The notes: generated from the sequence alone by a model not told the origin. A stretch of 39,846 bases of DNA from Rhodoferax sp. OV413 (GCA_945861195.1 CAMATS010000001.1:1-39846), one strand, 5' to 3'. Positions 17,795 through 25,654 are shown, counted from the stretch's first letter. Made by a program: numbers and translations.

Positions 17795-17829
17795 ACCCTG
17801 GGCTTGGCAACAGCCGCCAAGCCCAGGGT
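17795..17829 (-). terminator. Strong hairpin between pufC and crtA
   Basis: A perfect 14-base stem (ACCCTGGGCTTGGC at 17795-17808 pairing with 17816-17829) with a seven-base loop, in the gap after pufC. It has no T-tract, so it may be a partial terminator or an mRNA 3'-end stabiliser separating abundant puf message from scarcer crt message. Confidence 0.7.
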
Positions 17830-17847
17830 CTGGCCGCTTGCAGCCTT

Positions 17848-18891
17848 TTAAGGCGATGTGCTGACCACCGACACTTTGGTGAGCTCCGGGTAGTCTTTGG
17901 CCATCTTGGCGCCGTACAGGGGCTTGTTGGCACCTTGGTGGCAAGTGGCGCAATTCACCTTGGCCACATCGCCAGTCTTGCCCAGCCGGTTGGGCGGGAA
18001 GGTGGACGTGAGCGGCTCCATGTAGGCGTTGTTCAAGTCACGGGCCAGCCTGATGCCATGGTAGGCGGTGACGCGCTGGGGTGGTGCCTGATCCCAAGAC
18101 TGGAAGGCCCGGGTGTTGTGGCAATAGGTGCAGTTCACGCCCAGCGACTCTGACATATGCACCATCAAACCGTATGTGAACTCGGCCTGCTTGGTGGATT
18201 GCCGGTTTGCCGCAGCGCCGGTTTTGACCAAGGCATCATTGCCGTTCACCCGGATTGGCTTGTCCTGTTTGAGGTAAGGCGTGAAGGGGTCGTAGGGCAG
18301 CGAGCTGTAGCCGACCGAATTGGATGCCCGGTTTTGCCCGGCATCATCGCCCAGTGAGCCGCCGCTGTGGCGGCTCGCAGTGGGCGCGACCCAGATTTCT
18401 TTGGGCACCGGGTTACCCCGGTGGCAGGTGTAGCAGGTCACGCCAGTTTCGCCGACATGGGGTTTCCAATCCGCATTGACATGCTGTGTCATTTGGATCA
18501 TGCGCCGGGCGACGACCTTGGTGTACAGCGAGTCGTCGGCAAAATTAGCGACGTTATGGCAATAGGCGCAACCTTCTTTGGGCGAAACCCACTGGGTGAT
18601 GGACACCATGTGCCGGGTGAATTCGCCCACGCTGAGGTCGCCCAGCACTTTGACGTTTTGGTACACCTCTTTGGCGCGCGGCCCATCGGCTGAGGCCGGC
18701 TCTGCTGCAGCCGGTGCCCGGTGCAGCGCGGCCTGGCTGGCCAATATCCGGGGGTTGTAGTTTTGCTCCATGCCGGTGCCACGGTAGCCGTGTTGCACAG
18801 AGACAATCGGCGGACGCTCGCCGCAGCCGTACAAGACGGCGGCAGATAGCGCTAGTAGCAGGAGGCGTGAGGTACGAGCCCATGCGTTCAT
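17848..18891 (-). CDS. pufC: Reaction-centre tetrahaem cytochrome c subunit (PufC)
   Basis: Periplasmic electron donor to the photo-oxidised special pair. The signal sequence ends in a lipobox (LYGC, Cys23), so the mature protein is probably lipid-anchored. Four CxxCH haem sites are present: CAYCH, CYTCH, CTYCH and CATCH, and Met residues such as HMVS, RRMIQMTQ and LMVHMSES could supply axial ligands. It is 347 residues. The ATG at 18891 overlaps the pufM stop by ATGA and has GGGAG seven bases upstream; the frame is open further, but those codons lie inside pufM. Haem attachment would need the Ccm system encoded at 28179-35187. Confidence 0.97.
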   Translation of the reverse strand: MNAWARTSRLLLLALSAAVLYGCGERPPIVSVQHGYRGTGMEQNYNPRILASQAALHRAPAAAEPASADGPRAKEVYQNVKVLGDLSVGEFTRHMVSITQWVSPKEGCAYCHNVANFADDSLYTKVVARRMIQMTQHVNADWKPHVGETGVTCYTCHRGNPVPKEIWVAPTASRHSGGSLGDDAGQNRASNSVGYSSLPYDPFTPYLKQDKPIRVNGNDALVKTGAAANRQSTKQAEFTYGLMVHMSESLGVNCTYCHNTRAFQSWDQAPPQRVTAYHGIRLARDLNNAYMEPLTSTFPPNRLGKTGDVAKVNCATCHQGANKPLYGAKMAKDYPELTKVSVVSTSP

Positions 18892-19862
18892 GGCTTGACT
18901 CCCAGAAGAGCGGGGTCCACGACCACCGGGAAAACCGCCGGATAGGACGGCACAACGTGGTGCTTGACAGACCACAAATACCAGTTGTCGACCACCGTGC
19001 CGGTCAGCAGGATGCCAATGCCGCCCACCAGGGGACACAACACCGCGAACCACCAGGCCCAGCGGTGGACTGACTCCATCGTGGCATTGAAACCCATGGT
19101 CCAGCGCCAGAAGAGTGCAGCGCGCTCAGAGGCCGTGCCGCGGTCGACGATTTGCTCAATCTCGCGCTCCCCGCCGTAGCGGCTGACCGCCAAAATGGTT
19201 GCGCCATGCATGGCAAACAGCAGCACTGAGCCGTACAAGAACACGATGGACAGGGCGTGGAAGGGGTTGTAGAACAGGTTGCCGTAGCGCAGCGAGAGCG
19301 CCGATACCCAATCGAGGTGGGGGAAGATGCCAAAGGGCACTGCCTCTGACCAGCTGCCCATCAGGACCGGCCGGAAAAAACCGCACACCAGGTACAGCCA
19401 GATGGCAGCAGCAAAGGCCCAGGCCACATGGGTACCCAGGCCAAGTTGTCTGGCACGCCGGTAGATGCGGGTCCACCACAAAAGTATGGATATGGTCAGC
19501 AAAAAGCCGGTAATCAGCCACCAGCCACCCTGGTTGAGCGGCGGAATGGACAGGCCAAAGCTAGGTGGCGGTGGCTCAAGGGCCAGCCAGAACAATTGAC
19601 GAACCAATTGCAGCGGATTCCAGTCCACCATGGCCAGCATATTGAAGCCGATGATGTTGAAGGCCAGGGTGCCAAACACCAGCGAGGCCACCCCCAGGCC
19701 GCCCAGGTAAATCGGTCCGATTTGTGCATTGCCCAGCCGGCCGGCCAGGTGCCAGAACCAGGGTGTGCCGATGCGTTCGCTGTCACCTTTGGGCAGCGCA
19801 ATGCCAGCCGAGGCCGGCCCGGTGGGCTGTACCGTTGTAAAGAGATTTTGATATTCAGTCAT
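18888..19862 (-). CDS. pufM: Photosynthetic reaction centre M subunit (PufM)
   Basis: One of the two membrane subunits binding the bacteriochlorophylls, bacteriopheophytins, quinones and non-haem iron. Five membrane spans are visible. HLDWVS carries the special-pair ligand His, and NPFHALS and MESVHRW supply iron-ligand histidines. The C terminus continues past the last helix (VVPSYPAVFPVVVDP), as is usual for reaction centres that carry PufC. There are two consecutive ATG codons; 19862 is preferred because GGAG lies six bases before it but only three before 19865. The gene follows pufL by 18 bases and ends in an ATGA overlap with pufC. Confidence 0.97.
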   Translation of the reverse strand: MTEYQNLFTTVQPTGPASAGIALPKGDSERIGTPWFWHLAGRLGNAQIGPIYLGGLGVASLVFGTLAFNIIGFNMLAMVDWNPLQLVRQLFWLALEPPPPSFGLSIPPLNQGGWWLITGFLLTISILLWWTRIYRRARQLGLGTHVAWAFAAAIWLYLVCGFFRPVLMGSWSEAVPFGIFPHLDWVSALSLRYGNLFYNPFHALSIVFLYGSVLLFAMHGATILAVSRYGGEREIEQIVDRGTASERAALFWRWTMGFNATMESVHRWAWWFAVLCPLVGGIGILLTGTVVDNWYLWSVKHHVVPSYPAVFPVVVDPALLGVKP

Positions 19863-19880
19863 CATGTGCTCCTTGTCGCC

Positions 19881-20708
19881 TCAATGGCCCCAGATGGGCA
19901 TGTTCAGCCACCAGCCCCACCATTCGGGCCAACCACGGGTCCAGAACGGACCACTGATCACGATGCATAGCGCGGCGAACCACACTGCTGCAAGCGCCAG
20001 GAACAGGCCCAGGCGGTGGATACCCAGTGTGCCGACGGAATAGCCGATGACATCACGGAAAAAAGTGTCTTCGTGCTCGGGCGTTTTGACCACCTCACCC
20101 TTTTTGGGATTGGTCGCCGAGAGCACCAGACCGCCGTGCATGGACAGCGCCAGCACGGTGGCAAAGAACAGGCTTGCCGCGATCATGTGCGCCGGGTTGT
20201 AGTGAAAGTGAAGGTACTGGTAAGCGACATTGCTGACCCAGTCCAGGTGGCTGTAAATGCCATAGGGAAAGGCGTGACCCCAGGCGCCCATCAAGACCGG
20301 GCGAATGACCTGCAGCGTGAAATAGGCAAAGATGGCAAAGCCAAACGCGACTGGCACATGCAAGCCCATGCCCAGTTTGCGAGCGATTTCGACCTCGCGC
20401 AACGCCCAGGAGACAAAGGCGCCTAGCGCGCAAACCGTGATGATTTGCCACAGGCCGCCCTGCATCATGGGTGCAAAACGCAGCCCGTAAGACAGGTCTG
20501 GCGGCGCTATGCTGATTTGCCAGAGGTTCCAGGTGGGGCCGGATGCAGCCCCCCACAAAATCATGGCTGTTCCGACCAGGGTGAAGAAGGCGGTTGTGAC
20601 GCCAAAAAAACCGACATAAAAGGGCCCAGCCCAAAAGTCGAACAGATCTCCCCCGATCAGGGTGCCGCCGCGAACGCGGTATTTTCTTTCGAAACTTAAC
20701 ATCGCCAT
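19881..20708 (-). CDS. pufL: Photosynthetic reaction centre L subunit (PufL)
   Basis: Partner of PufM in the reaction-centre core. It is 275 residues with five membrane spans. The N terminus (MAMLSFERKYRVRGG) is the standard PufL sequence. HLDWVSN carries the special-pair His, and YNPAHM and GTLGIHRLGL supply the iron-ligand histidines. GAGGAG five bases before the ATG is an excellent ribosome-binding site. The 125-base gap upstream, from pufA, holds two hairpins. Confidence 0.98.
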   Translation of the reverse strand: MAMLSFERKYRVRGGTLIGGDLFDFWAGPFYVGFFGVTTAFFTLVGTAMILWGAASGPTWNLWQISIAPPDLSYGLRFAPMMQGGLWQIITVCALGAFVSWALREVEIARKLGMGLHVPVAFGFAIFAYFTLQVIRPVLMGAWGHAFPYGIYSHLDWVSNVAYQYLHFHYNPAHMIAASLFFATVLALSMHGGLVLSATNPKKGEVVKTPEHEDTFFRDVIGYSVGTLGIHRLGLFLALAAVWFAALCIVISGPFWTRGWPEWWGWWLNMPIWGH

Positions 20709-20776
20709 AGTGGCTCCTCAGACCAACGCACCGTCCCAGCGCGGGTCAGACACTAGATTTTTGTTCAAACAGGTGA

Positions 20777-20806
20777 GCGAAGCGGGCCGGATTGACCCGG
20801 CTTCGC
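20777..20806 (-). other. Intercistronic hairpin 2 between pufA and pufL
   Basis: GCGAAGC (20777-20783) pairs with GCTTCGC (20800-20806), and an inner GGG/CCC extends the stem past a one-base bulge. It lies between the antenna and reaction-centre genes. Hairpins here are known in Rhodobacter capsulatus to protect the antenna message from 3' decay; this one may do the same. Confidence 0.65.
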
Positions 20807-20816
20807 GCACCACTGC

Positions 20817-20832
20817 GGCTTCAAAAGAAGCC
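20817..20832 (-). other. Intercistronic hairpin 1 just after pufA
   Basis: GGCTTC (20817-20822) and GAAGCC (20827-20832) flank a four-base A/T loop, one base past the pufA stop. It would be the first barrier to exonucleases entering the antenna message from the 3' side. It has no T-tract, so it is unlikely to be a full terminator. Confidence 0.6.
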
Positions 20833-20833
20833 G

Positions 20834-21025
20834 TTACTTTGCAGGCGGAAGAGCTGCATTCTGTGCAGCTTTTGCAGCCTTAACCGTGTCCGGGTGCCAA
20901 GTATTGATGTTGTAACGATCGCCACTGATGTGAATCAGGTGGATGCTCGTCGACACAAATGCAATCAGCAGTCCGGTCAGAATGATCGCCTTGCGGGGAT
21001 CAACAATTCGCCAATAACGCCACAT
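20834..21025 (-). CDS. pufA: LH1 antenna alpha polypeptide (PufA)
   Basis: Short single-span antenna protein, 63 residues. The N terminus MWRYWRIVDPRK matches the alpha family, and His29 in TSIHLIHIS is the bacteriochlorophyll ligand. The usual pattern after the ligand ends in a Trp at +11 (as in RFNW), but here the residues are RYNI, with Ile at +11 and a Trp at +14. A second His is at +3. The C-terminal tail is Ala/Lys/Pro-rich. AAGGA (21032-21036) lies six bases before the ATG. It is separated from pufB by the 74-residue ORF at 21264-21040, which is not the normal layout. Confidence 0.93.
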   Translation of the reverse strand: MWRYWRIVDPRKAIILTGLLIAFVSTSIHLIHISGDRYNINTWHPDTVKAAKAAQNAALPPAK

Positions 21026-21039
21026 AGTTTTTCCTTAAG

Positions 21040-21264
21040 TTAACTCAGTTGAGATATCACGGTGTAGACGGCAGACTTGACGCTGTCGAGCATGGATCCC
21101 GTACCCTCTGCCCCTGGTAGCCAGGTGCGCCAGTTCATATAGAACAGTTGCCCGATGACCGCCAACAACATGAAGACACAAAAAATCACGACGAAAATCG
21201 TGCCAAACCCATCGAGATGGCTTTGGGGGATTGACGTGTCCGATTGAGCGTGCGAATAAGCCAT
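21040..21264 (-). CDS. LH1 beta-like polypeptide lacking both histidines, between pufB and pufA
   Basis: 74 residues with one membrane span (about residues 22-42). It aligns without gaps to PufB of this window over the helix: Phe at -19 is kept, but the outer His at -18 is Gly (DGFGTIF), and the ligand His is Gln (IGQLFY). The following W-R-x-W at +6, +7 and +9 is retained (NWRTWLPG). After this it has about 23 extra residues (AEGTGSMLDSVKSAVYTVIS) that could form an amphipathic helix. GGAG lies eight bases before the ATG. I cannot say whether this is a named family; candidates are an LH1 accessory subunit, analogous to PufX or LH1-gamma, or a diverged beta. Confidence 0.8.
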   Translation of the reverse strand: MAYSHAQSDTSIPQSHLDGFGTIFVVIFCVFMLLAVIGQLFYMNWRTWLPGAEGTGSMLDSVKSAVYTVISQLS

Positions 21265-21288
21265 GAAACTATCTCCGTGAATGGGTTG

Positions 21289-21432
21289 CTAAAACCAGGG
21301 ACGCCAGATCCACACCAGACTATGCGCAACAAACGCACCCACACCCCACAGCAGGTAACCCTGCACGTAGTACGTGTGAAATTCCTGGCATTCCGCGTCG
21401 GTTAGCCCCGACGGGTTCATACTTTCAGCCAT
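21289..21432 (-). CDS. pufB: LH1 antenna beta polypeptide (PufB)
   Basis: 47 residues, easily missed because it is so short. LTDAECQEFH gives the outer His, and 18 residues later VAHSLVWIWRPWF gives the bacteriochlorophyll-ligand His followed by the W-R-P-W motif; all are textbook LH1 beta features. The ATG at 21432 is preceded by GAGGT. A second in-frame ATG four codons later is less likely. It is the first gene of the puf group, 147 bases after bchZ; no pufQ is visible in that gap. Confidence 0.95.
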   Translation of the reverse strand: MAESMNPSGLTDAECQEFHTYYVQGYLLWGVGAFVAHSLVWIWRPWF

Positions 21433-21467
21433 TTTTAACACCTCACTTCTAATGCCTTGCGGCGACC

Positions 21468-21490
21468 ACCAGGCCTGATAAGGGCCTGGT
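21468..21490 (-). other. Hairpin in the bchZ-pufB gap (pufB side)
   Basis: ACCAGGCC (21468-21475) pairs with GGCCTGGT (21483-21490) around a seven-base loop, 36 bases before the pufB start on the minus strand. It would be near the 5' end of any processed puf message. Confidence 0.6.
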
Positions 21491-21496
21491 ACGGAC

Positions 21497-21520
21497 CACA
21501 GTCATGCAAGCATGACTGTG
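21497..21520 (-). other. Perfect hairpin in the bchZ-pufB gap (bchZ side)
   Basis: CACAGTCATGC (21497-21507) and GCATGACTGTG (21510-21520) are exact reverse complements, giving a stem of 9-11 bases with a tiny loop. It follows bchZ by 59 bases. Possible roles are an RNase processing site, a 3' stabiliser of bchZ message, or a protein-binding palindrome on DNA. It lacks a T-tract. Confidence 0.65.
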
Positions 21521-21579
21521 ACGGAGCACCCCAAACTCACGGGTGCATGCTCGGTAAATCGACATCGTTTGACGACTGC

Positions 21580-23046
21580 TCACGCAGCGACTCCCGCTCT
21601 CGATTGCCCAAACAACTCAAAAAGCCGATCCACTTCAACACTGGAGCGACCGGCTTCACGTGCATCGCGCTCGGCACGATCACGCAATTTTTTTGCTGCC
21701 GAAATACGCACCAGCACCGGCTCGGCCTCGATCAAACGCTCCAGCAGGTCCTGTGCCTCCTGGCCCCAGGGCATGGGCTTGTCAGAGGCGGCACGGCTCA
21801 GCGTGGCGTCGATGCGGTCGAGCTCGGTGCCCAGCGGCAAAATATGAAACAAGGCATCGAACAGTGCGTTGCAAAATTCTTGGATGATGTAGGTTGCGCC
21901 GGCATAGCCCATGAACGGTGTGCCGGTGTGCCGGCGGATGATGGGCAGGGGGAAGGATGCCGGAATAAAGCTGGTCTTCATCATGCCGCCACCGCCGCAC
22001 TCGGCCAGATACATGCGTTCGTTGTAGCTGCCGTACATCACCAACGGTGTTTTTTCGCTGACCAGACGGCGTACTTCGGCGTTGTCGGTTTTGGCACCGG
22101 CCCGCCGGGCGACTGCGAAATTGCAGGGCATGCCCATTTCGTCTTCAAGAAAATGCCGAATGCCCCGGGTGTAGGTCTCATTGGCCACCACTGCAAAGCT
22201 GGCAGTGGCAAAAAAGTCTTGGGTGACCGAGCGCCATAAATCCCAGATCGGTTTGATCGTGCTGTGTTTCTCACGCTCGATAAAAGGTTCGGGGTCGAGA
22301 TTGAGCAACTCGCCCAGGCTGCGCAGAAAGCTCGTGGTGCTGTGCAGTCCGATGGGCGCTTGCAGGTAGGGACGCTCAAGCACCTCGCACAGCATGCGAC
22401 CGAATTCGCGGTACATGCAGATATTCACATCGGCCTCGACCAGCCGCGACACGTCGGCAAGGTGGCTGCCCAGCGGGAACACCATATTGACTTCGGCGCC
22501 AATGCCCTGCACCAAGCGGCGGATTTCGGCCAGGTCGCTGGGCGAATTGAAGGTGCCGTAGCTCGGGCCAATGATGTTGACGCGGGGTTTTTCTTCGGGC
22601 TTGCGCTCGCGCTTTGGCACCTGCTTGATGCCGTACTGTTGCCACAGCCAGTACATCGCGCGGTTGGCGCATTGCCACTGGTCCTCGTCGATGGTTCGGG
22701 GCAAAAAGCGCATCAGGTTGGTACCCTCGGGGGTCACGCCACCGCCAATCATCTCGGCGATCGAGCCGGTCACCACCACGGCTGGCAAATCGGGGTCGAG
22801 CGTGGCATGGGCCCGGCGCATGGCGCCTTCGGTGCCCTCGCGGCCGAGCTGCTCCTCGGCCAGACCGGTGACCACAATCGGCAGTTCGTGCGGCGGCAGG
22901 GCATCGGTGTAGTGCAGCACCGAGGTCACGGGCAGGTTCTCGCAACCCACCGGGCCGTCAATCACCACCTGCAGGCCCTTGATGGCGGTGAACACGTACA
23001 CCGCTCCCCAGTAGCCTCCCGCGCGATCATGGTCAAGAACCAGCAT
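21580..23046 (-). CDS. bchZ: Chlorophyllide a reductase subunit Z (BchZ)
   Basis: NifK/BchB-like catalytic subunit; with BchY it forms the component that reduces the B ring of chlorophyllide a to 3-vinyl bacteriochlorophyllide a, fed by BchX. It is 488 residues. The N-terminal cluster-ligand region is visible (VIDGPVGCENLP, Cys about residue 35), as are VVTGSIAEMIGGGVTPEGTN and GPSYGTFNSPSDL. The C-terminal third has PFMGYAGATYIIQE, typical of BchZ. The ATG at 23046 shares one base with the bchY stop (TGATG), a classic coupling for two subunits needed in equal amounts. Confidence 0.97.
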   Translation of the reverse strand: MLVLDHDRAGGYWGAVYVFTAIKGLQVVIDGPVGCENLPVTSVLHYTDALPPHELPIVVTGLAEEQLGREGTEGAMRRAHATLDPDLPAVVVTGSIAEMIGGGVTPEGTNLMRFLPRTIDEDQWQCANRAMYWLWQQYGIKQVPKRERKPEEKPRVNIIGPSYGTFNSPSDLAEIRRLVQGIGAEVNMVFPLGSHLADVSRLVEADVNICMYREFGRMLCEVLERPYLQAPIGLHSTTSFLRSLGELLNLDPEPFIEREKHSTIKPIWDLWRSVTQDFFATASFAVVANETYTRGIRHFLEDEMGMPCNFAVARRAGAKTDNAEVRRLVSEKTPLVMYGSYNERMYLAECGGGGMMKTSFIPASFPLPIIRRHTGTPFMGYAGATYIIQEFCNALFDALFHILPLGTELDRIDATLSRAASDKPMPWGQEAQDLLERLIEAEPVLVRISAAKKLRDRAERDAREAGRSSVEVDRLFELFGQSRAGVAA

Positions 23047-24626
23047 CAGATCATTTCCTCGGCTTTGCGCTTTTTCAGGGTCTTGGCGAGCAGACGGCGG
23101 GTCTCGGCTTTGAAGTCGGGCCGGTCAGCCGGCAAACCGCTGCTGCTCTCCCAAACGCCAGCGGCGTGGCCAACCCCGGTTTGGCCAAAGAAGGCTTTCA
23201 TGGTGTCAAAGCGGGCCTTGTTGCCCATGGCTGCGTTGATCACGGTGGCGAGCGAACCGGCGCCGGCCGGGCCCATGAGTGGCCGCGCCGAAATCAGGTT
23301 CGTGAAATACAGCCCCGGGATGCTCAGCTCTTTGGCCGCTTGAACAACAGGCGTGGTGCCAATCGCCAGGTCGGGCTCGAACTCATGCATGGCCGCAAGA
23401 TCCTGCTCCAGGGAGGCCCGGTATTGCACCCGCACACCATGGGCTTGCAGCCATTGGCAATCGGCCTCGCTCCAGGCAGAGCGGGCGCAGGCGCTGCCGA
23501 CATAGCGCAGATCGGCCCCGCTTTCAACCAGCAAGCGCCCGACCAACAACTCAGAGCCCTCGTAGCCACTGAGGGTGATTCGGCCCTTGATCGGGGACTT
23601 GGACAAAGCCGCCCGAATGGCTGGCAGCATGGCATTTTTAACGGCATCGATACGGGCCTGCGGCACTTGGGCAGCCTGCCCGATGGCCTGCAACCAGGCT
23701 TCGGTGCCGTCGTGCCCCACCGGGGCCGAGCCGACGATGGGCCGTCCGGCGGTCTCAAATTCACGGATTGATGCGGTGTAAAAGGGGTGAATGGCGGCCA
23801 CCACGGCGCAATCCAGAGCGCCATACAGTTCGCGCCACTCGCGCGTGGGTACGGTGGGGCCAGCTGCCAGGCCCATGGGCTCGAGCATGCGACCAATGAT
23901 GACCGGATCGGCGGGGAACATTTCACCCAGCAGGGTGATGGTTGGTTTGTCAGAGCGCCCGCCCCGAGGCGCTTGCACCGGCCCGGCCATGGCTTCGGTG
24001 CGGGCGTATTTCAGCATGGCGCCTGCCAGCACATCTTTGGCCTCGGCATGGGTGGGGACGCCAAAGCCTGGCACGTCGATGCCGATGATGCGAACGCCGT
24101 TGATCTCTTTGGGCAGTATCTGCAGCGGGACACCGCTGGCGGTGGGCACGCACAGGTTGATGATCACGATGGCGTCGTACAAGGCCGGGTCGGCCTGCTG
24201 ATGCACGGCTTCACGGATGTCTTCAAACAGTTTGCCGGTGACCAGGGACTCTGAGTTGAAGGGCACATAGCCCACGCTGCGTTTGGCACCGTAGAAATGC
24301 GAGGTGAAGGTCAGCCCATAGACGCAACAGGCCGAGCCCGACAAAATGGTGGAAGTGCGGCGCATCCGCAGGCCCACGCGCAAGGATCCAAACGCCGGGC
24401 ACATGCTTTGCGGCTGGTCATGGGGTCCGGCGGCTGGGTCAAGGGGGTAGTCTTTGGCGTACTGCGCCAACACCTCTGACTTGCCCGAGGCCTTAGCGGC
24501 TGCGAGCATCTTCTCGCCGCCAGCGTGGCAACCCATGCCGTCACCCTCGATGCTGGGGCTTCCCAGTGACGGCGCAGCCCCTGCCGGCGTCATTTTGGCT
24601 TCGATGATGGGAATGGTTTTGATCAT
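23046..24626 (-). CDS. bchY: Chlorophyllide a reductase subunit Y (BchY)
   Basis: NifD/BchN-like partner of BchZ. It is 526 residues. Cysteines likely to take part in the Fe-S cluster appear in DGMGCHAGGEK, SMCPAFGSL and SGSACCVYGLTF. The central domain has INLCVPTASGVPL and IIGIDVPGFGVPTHAEAKD, and TLLGEMFPADPVIIGRML is the standard family stretch. The ATG is 14 bases after the bchX stop, with AGGT upstream. It overlaps bchZ by one base. Confidence 0.97.
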   Translation of the reverse strand: MIKTIPIIEAKMTPAGAAPSLGSPSIEGDGMGCHAGGEKMLAAAKASGKSEVLAQYAKDYPLDPAAGPHDQPQSMCPAFGSLRVGLRMRRTSTILSGSACCVYGLTFTSHFYGAKRSVGYVPFNSESLVTGKLFEDIREAVHQQADPALYDAIVIINLCVPTASGVPLQILPKEINGVRIIGIDVPGFGVPTHAEAKDVLAGAMLKYARTEAMAGPVQAPRGGRSDKPTITLLGEMFPADPVIIGRMLEPMGLAAGPTVPTREWRELYGALDCAVVAAIHPFYTASIREFETAGRPIVGSAPVGHDGTEAWLQAIGQAAQVPQARIDAVKNAMLPAIRAALSKSPIKGRITLSGYEGSELLVGRLLVESGADLRYVGSACARSAWSEADCQWLQAHGVRVQYRASLEQDLAAMHEFEPDLAIGTTPVVQAAKELSIPGLYFTNLISARPLMGPAGAGSLATVINAAMGNKARFDTMKAFFGQTGVGHAAGVWESSSGLPADRPDFKAETRRLLAKTLKKRKAEEMI

Positions 24627-24640
24627 GGTTGACCTGCTGC

Positions 24641-25654
24641 TCAGACTTCGTCGTAAATGACTTCAAGGGTCTCTTTGACGATCTCTTTCTTGCCGCACAT
24701 GTCGAATTGCGTGGCCGGCTCGAGCACCACATTGCGACCCACCGATGCCGCCGAGAACAGGCTCAGCAATTGATCTTGGGTCATGGGTTTCGGGCGCACC
24801 GGCGTCGAGGTGCCGACGTTGGCGGCGAGTTCGGCAAACATCGGACCCCAAACGCTTTGCGGCCGGCCAATGATTTCGTAGCTGGCGCTCTTGCGGCGAA
24901 TGTCCTCGTTGGCGGGGATGGTCGAGAGCACCGGAATACCAACCTTCTCGGCAAAGGCTGCAGCCTCGCCAGTGCCGTCGTCGCGGTTGATGACCATACC
25001 GGCAACACCGACGTTGCCGCCTAGTTTGCGAAAGTACTCAACGGCTGAGCAGACATTGTTGGCCACGTACAAAGACTGCAGGTCGTTGCTGGCAACCACG
25101 ATCACTTTTTGGCACATGTCGCGTGCAATTGGCAGGCCAAAACCGCCGCACACCACGTCGCCCAGGAAATCGAGCAACACATAGTCGAAGCCCCAGTCGT
25201 GGAAGCCCAGTTTTTCCAGCAACTCAAAGCCGTGGATGATGCCGCGCCCGCCACAGCCGCGCCCGACTTCGGGGCCGCCGAGTTCCATGGCGTAGACGCC
25301 ATCACGCTTGAAGCAGACATCGCCAATTTGGACCGCCTCGCCGGCCAATTTTTTCTTGGCCGAGGTTTCGATGATGGTCGGGCAGGCACGCCCGCCAAAC
25401 AGCAGGCTGGTGGTATCGCTCTTGGGATCGCAGCCGATCAGCAGTACTTTTTTGCCCTGCTGCGCCATCATGTAGCTCAGGTTAGCGAGGGTGAAACTTT
25501 TCCCGATGCCGCCCTTGCCGTAAATCGCAATGATTTGGGTTTCTTTGGTCGGTGTGGTGGTGGCGACTTGATCGATGGGGGCGGCGGCCTCCTCGCGCAG
25601 GCGTTCGACGAATTTCAGAGGGCTGCTGGTACTGCCCATGCTGGCTGTGCTCAT
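24641..25654 (-). CDS. bchX: Chlorophyllide a reductase iron protein (BchX)
   Basis: NifH-like ATPase delivering electrons to BchYZ. The P-loop GKGGIGKSF, cluster cysteines in GGPEVGRGCGG and DFLGDVVCGGFG, and the extended N and C termini typical of BchX are visible. I prefer the ATG at 25654 (337 residues, MSTASMGST), as GGAG lies about nine bases upstream; the ATG at 25669 adds five residues but has no ribosome-binding site. It is the first gene after a probable promoter. The gene usually preceding it in this type of cluster, bchC, is not here. Confidence 0.96.
   Translation of the reverse strand: MSTASMGSTSSPLKFVERLREEAAAPIDQVATTTPTKETQIIAIYGKGGIGKSFTLANLSYMMAQQGKKVLLIGCDPKSDTTSLLFGGRACPTIIETSAKKKLAGEAVQIGDVCFKRDGVYAMELGGPEVGRGCGGRGIIHGFELLEKLGFHDWGFDYVLLDFLGDVVCGGFGLPIARDMCQKVIVVASNDLQSLYVANNVCSAVEYFRKLGGNVGVAGMVINRDDGTGEAAAFAEKVGIPVLSTIPANEDIRRKSASYEIIGRPQSVWGPMFAELAANVGTSTPVRPKPMTQDQLLSLFSAASVGRNVVLEPATQFDMCGKKEIVKETLEVIYDEV

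Noticed and set aside
21040..21264. Calling this ORF pufB
   Set aside because: A true PufB with both His residues is encoded just upstream at 21432-21289; this ORF lacks them.
21040..21264. Calling this ORF pufX
   Set aside because: PufX lies after pufM in Rhodobacter and does not carry the W-R-x-W beta motif; similarity is limited to one helix plus tail.
21433..21579. pufQ upstream of pufB
   Set aside because: No open frame of suitable length or composition lies in the 147-base gap.
22264..23343. 359-codon plus-strand frame across bchZ and the bchY end
   Set aside because: Antisense to two strongly conserved genes and spans their junction; composition is shadow-like (His/Gln/Gly rich).
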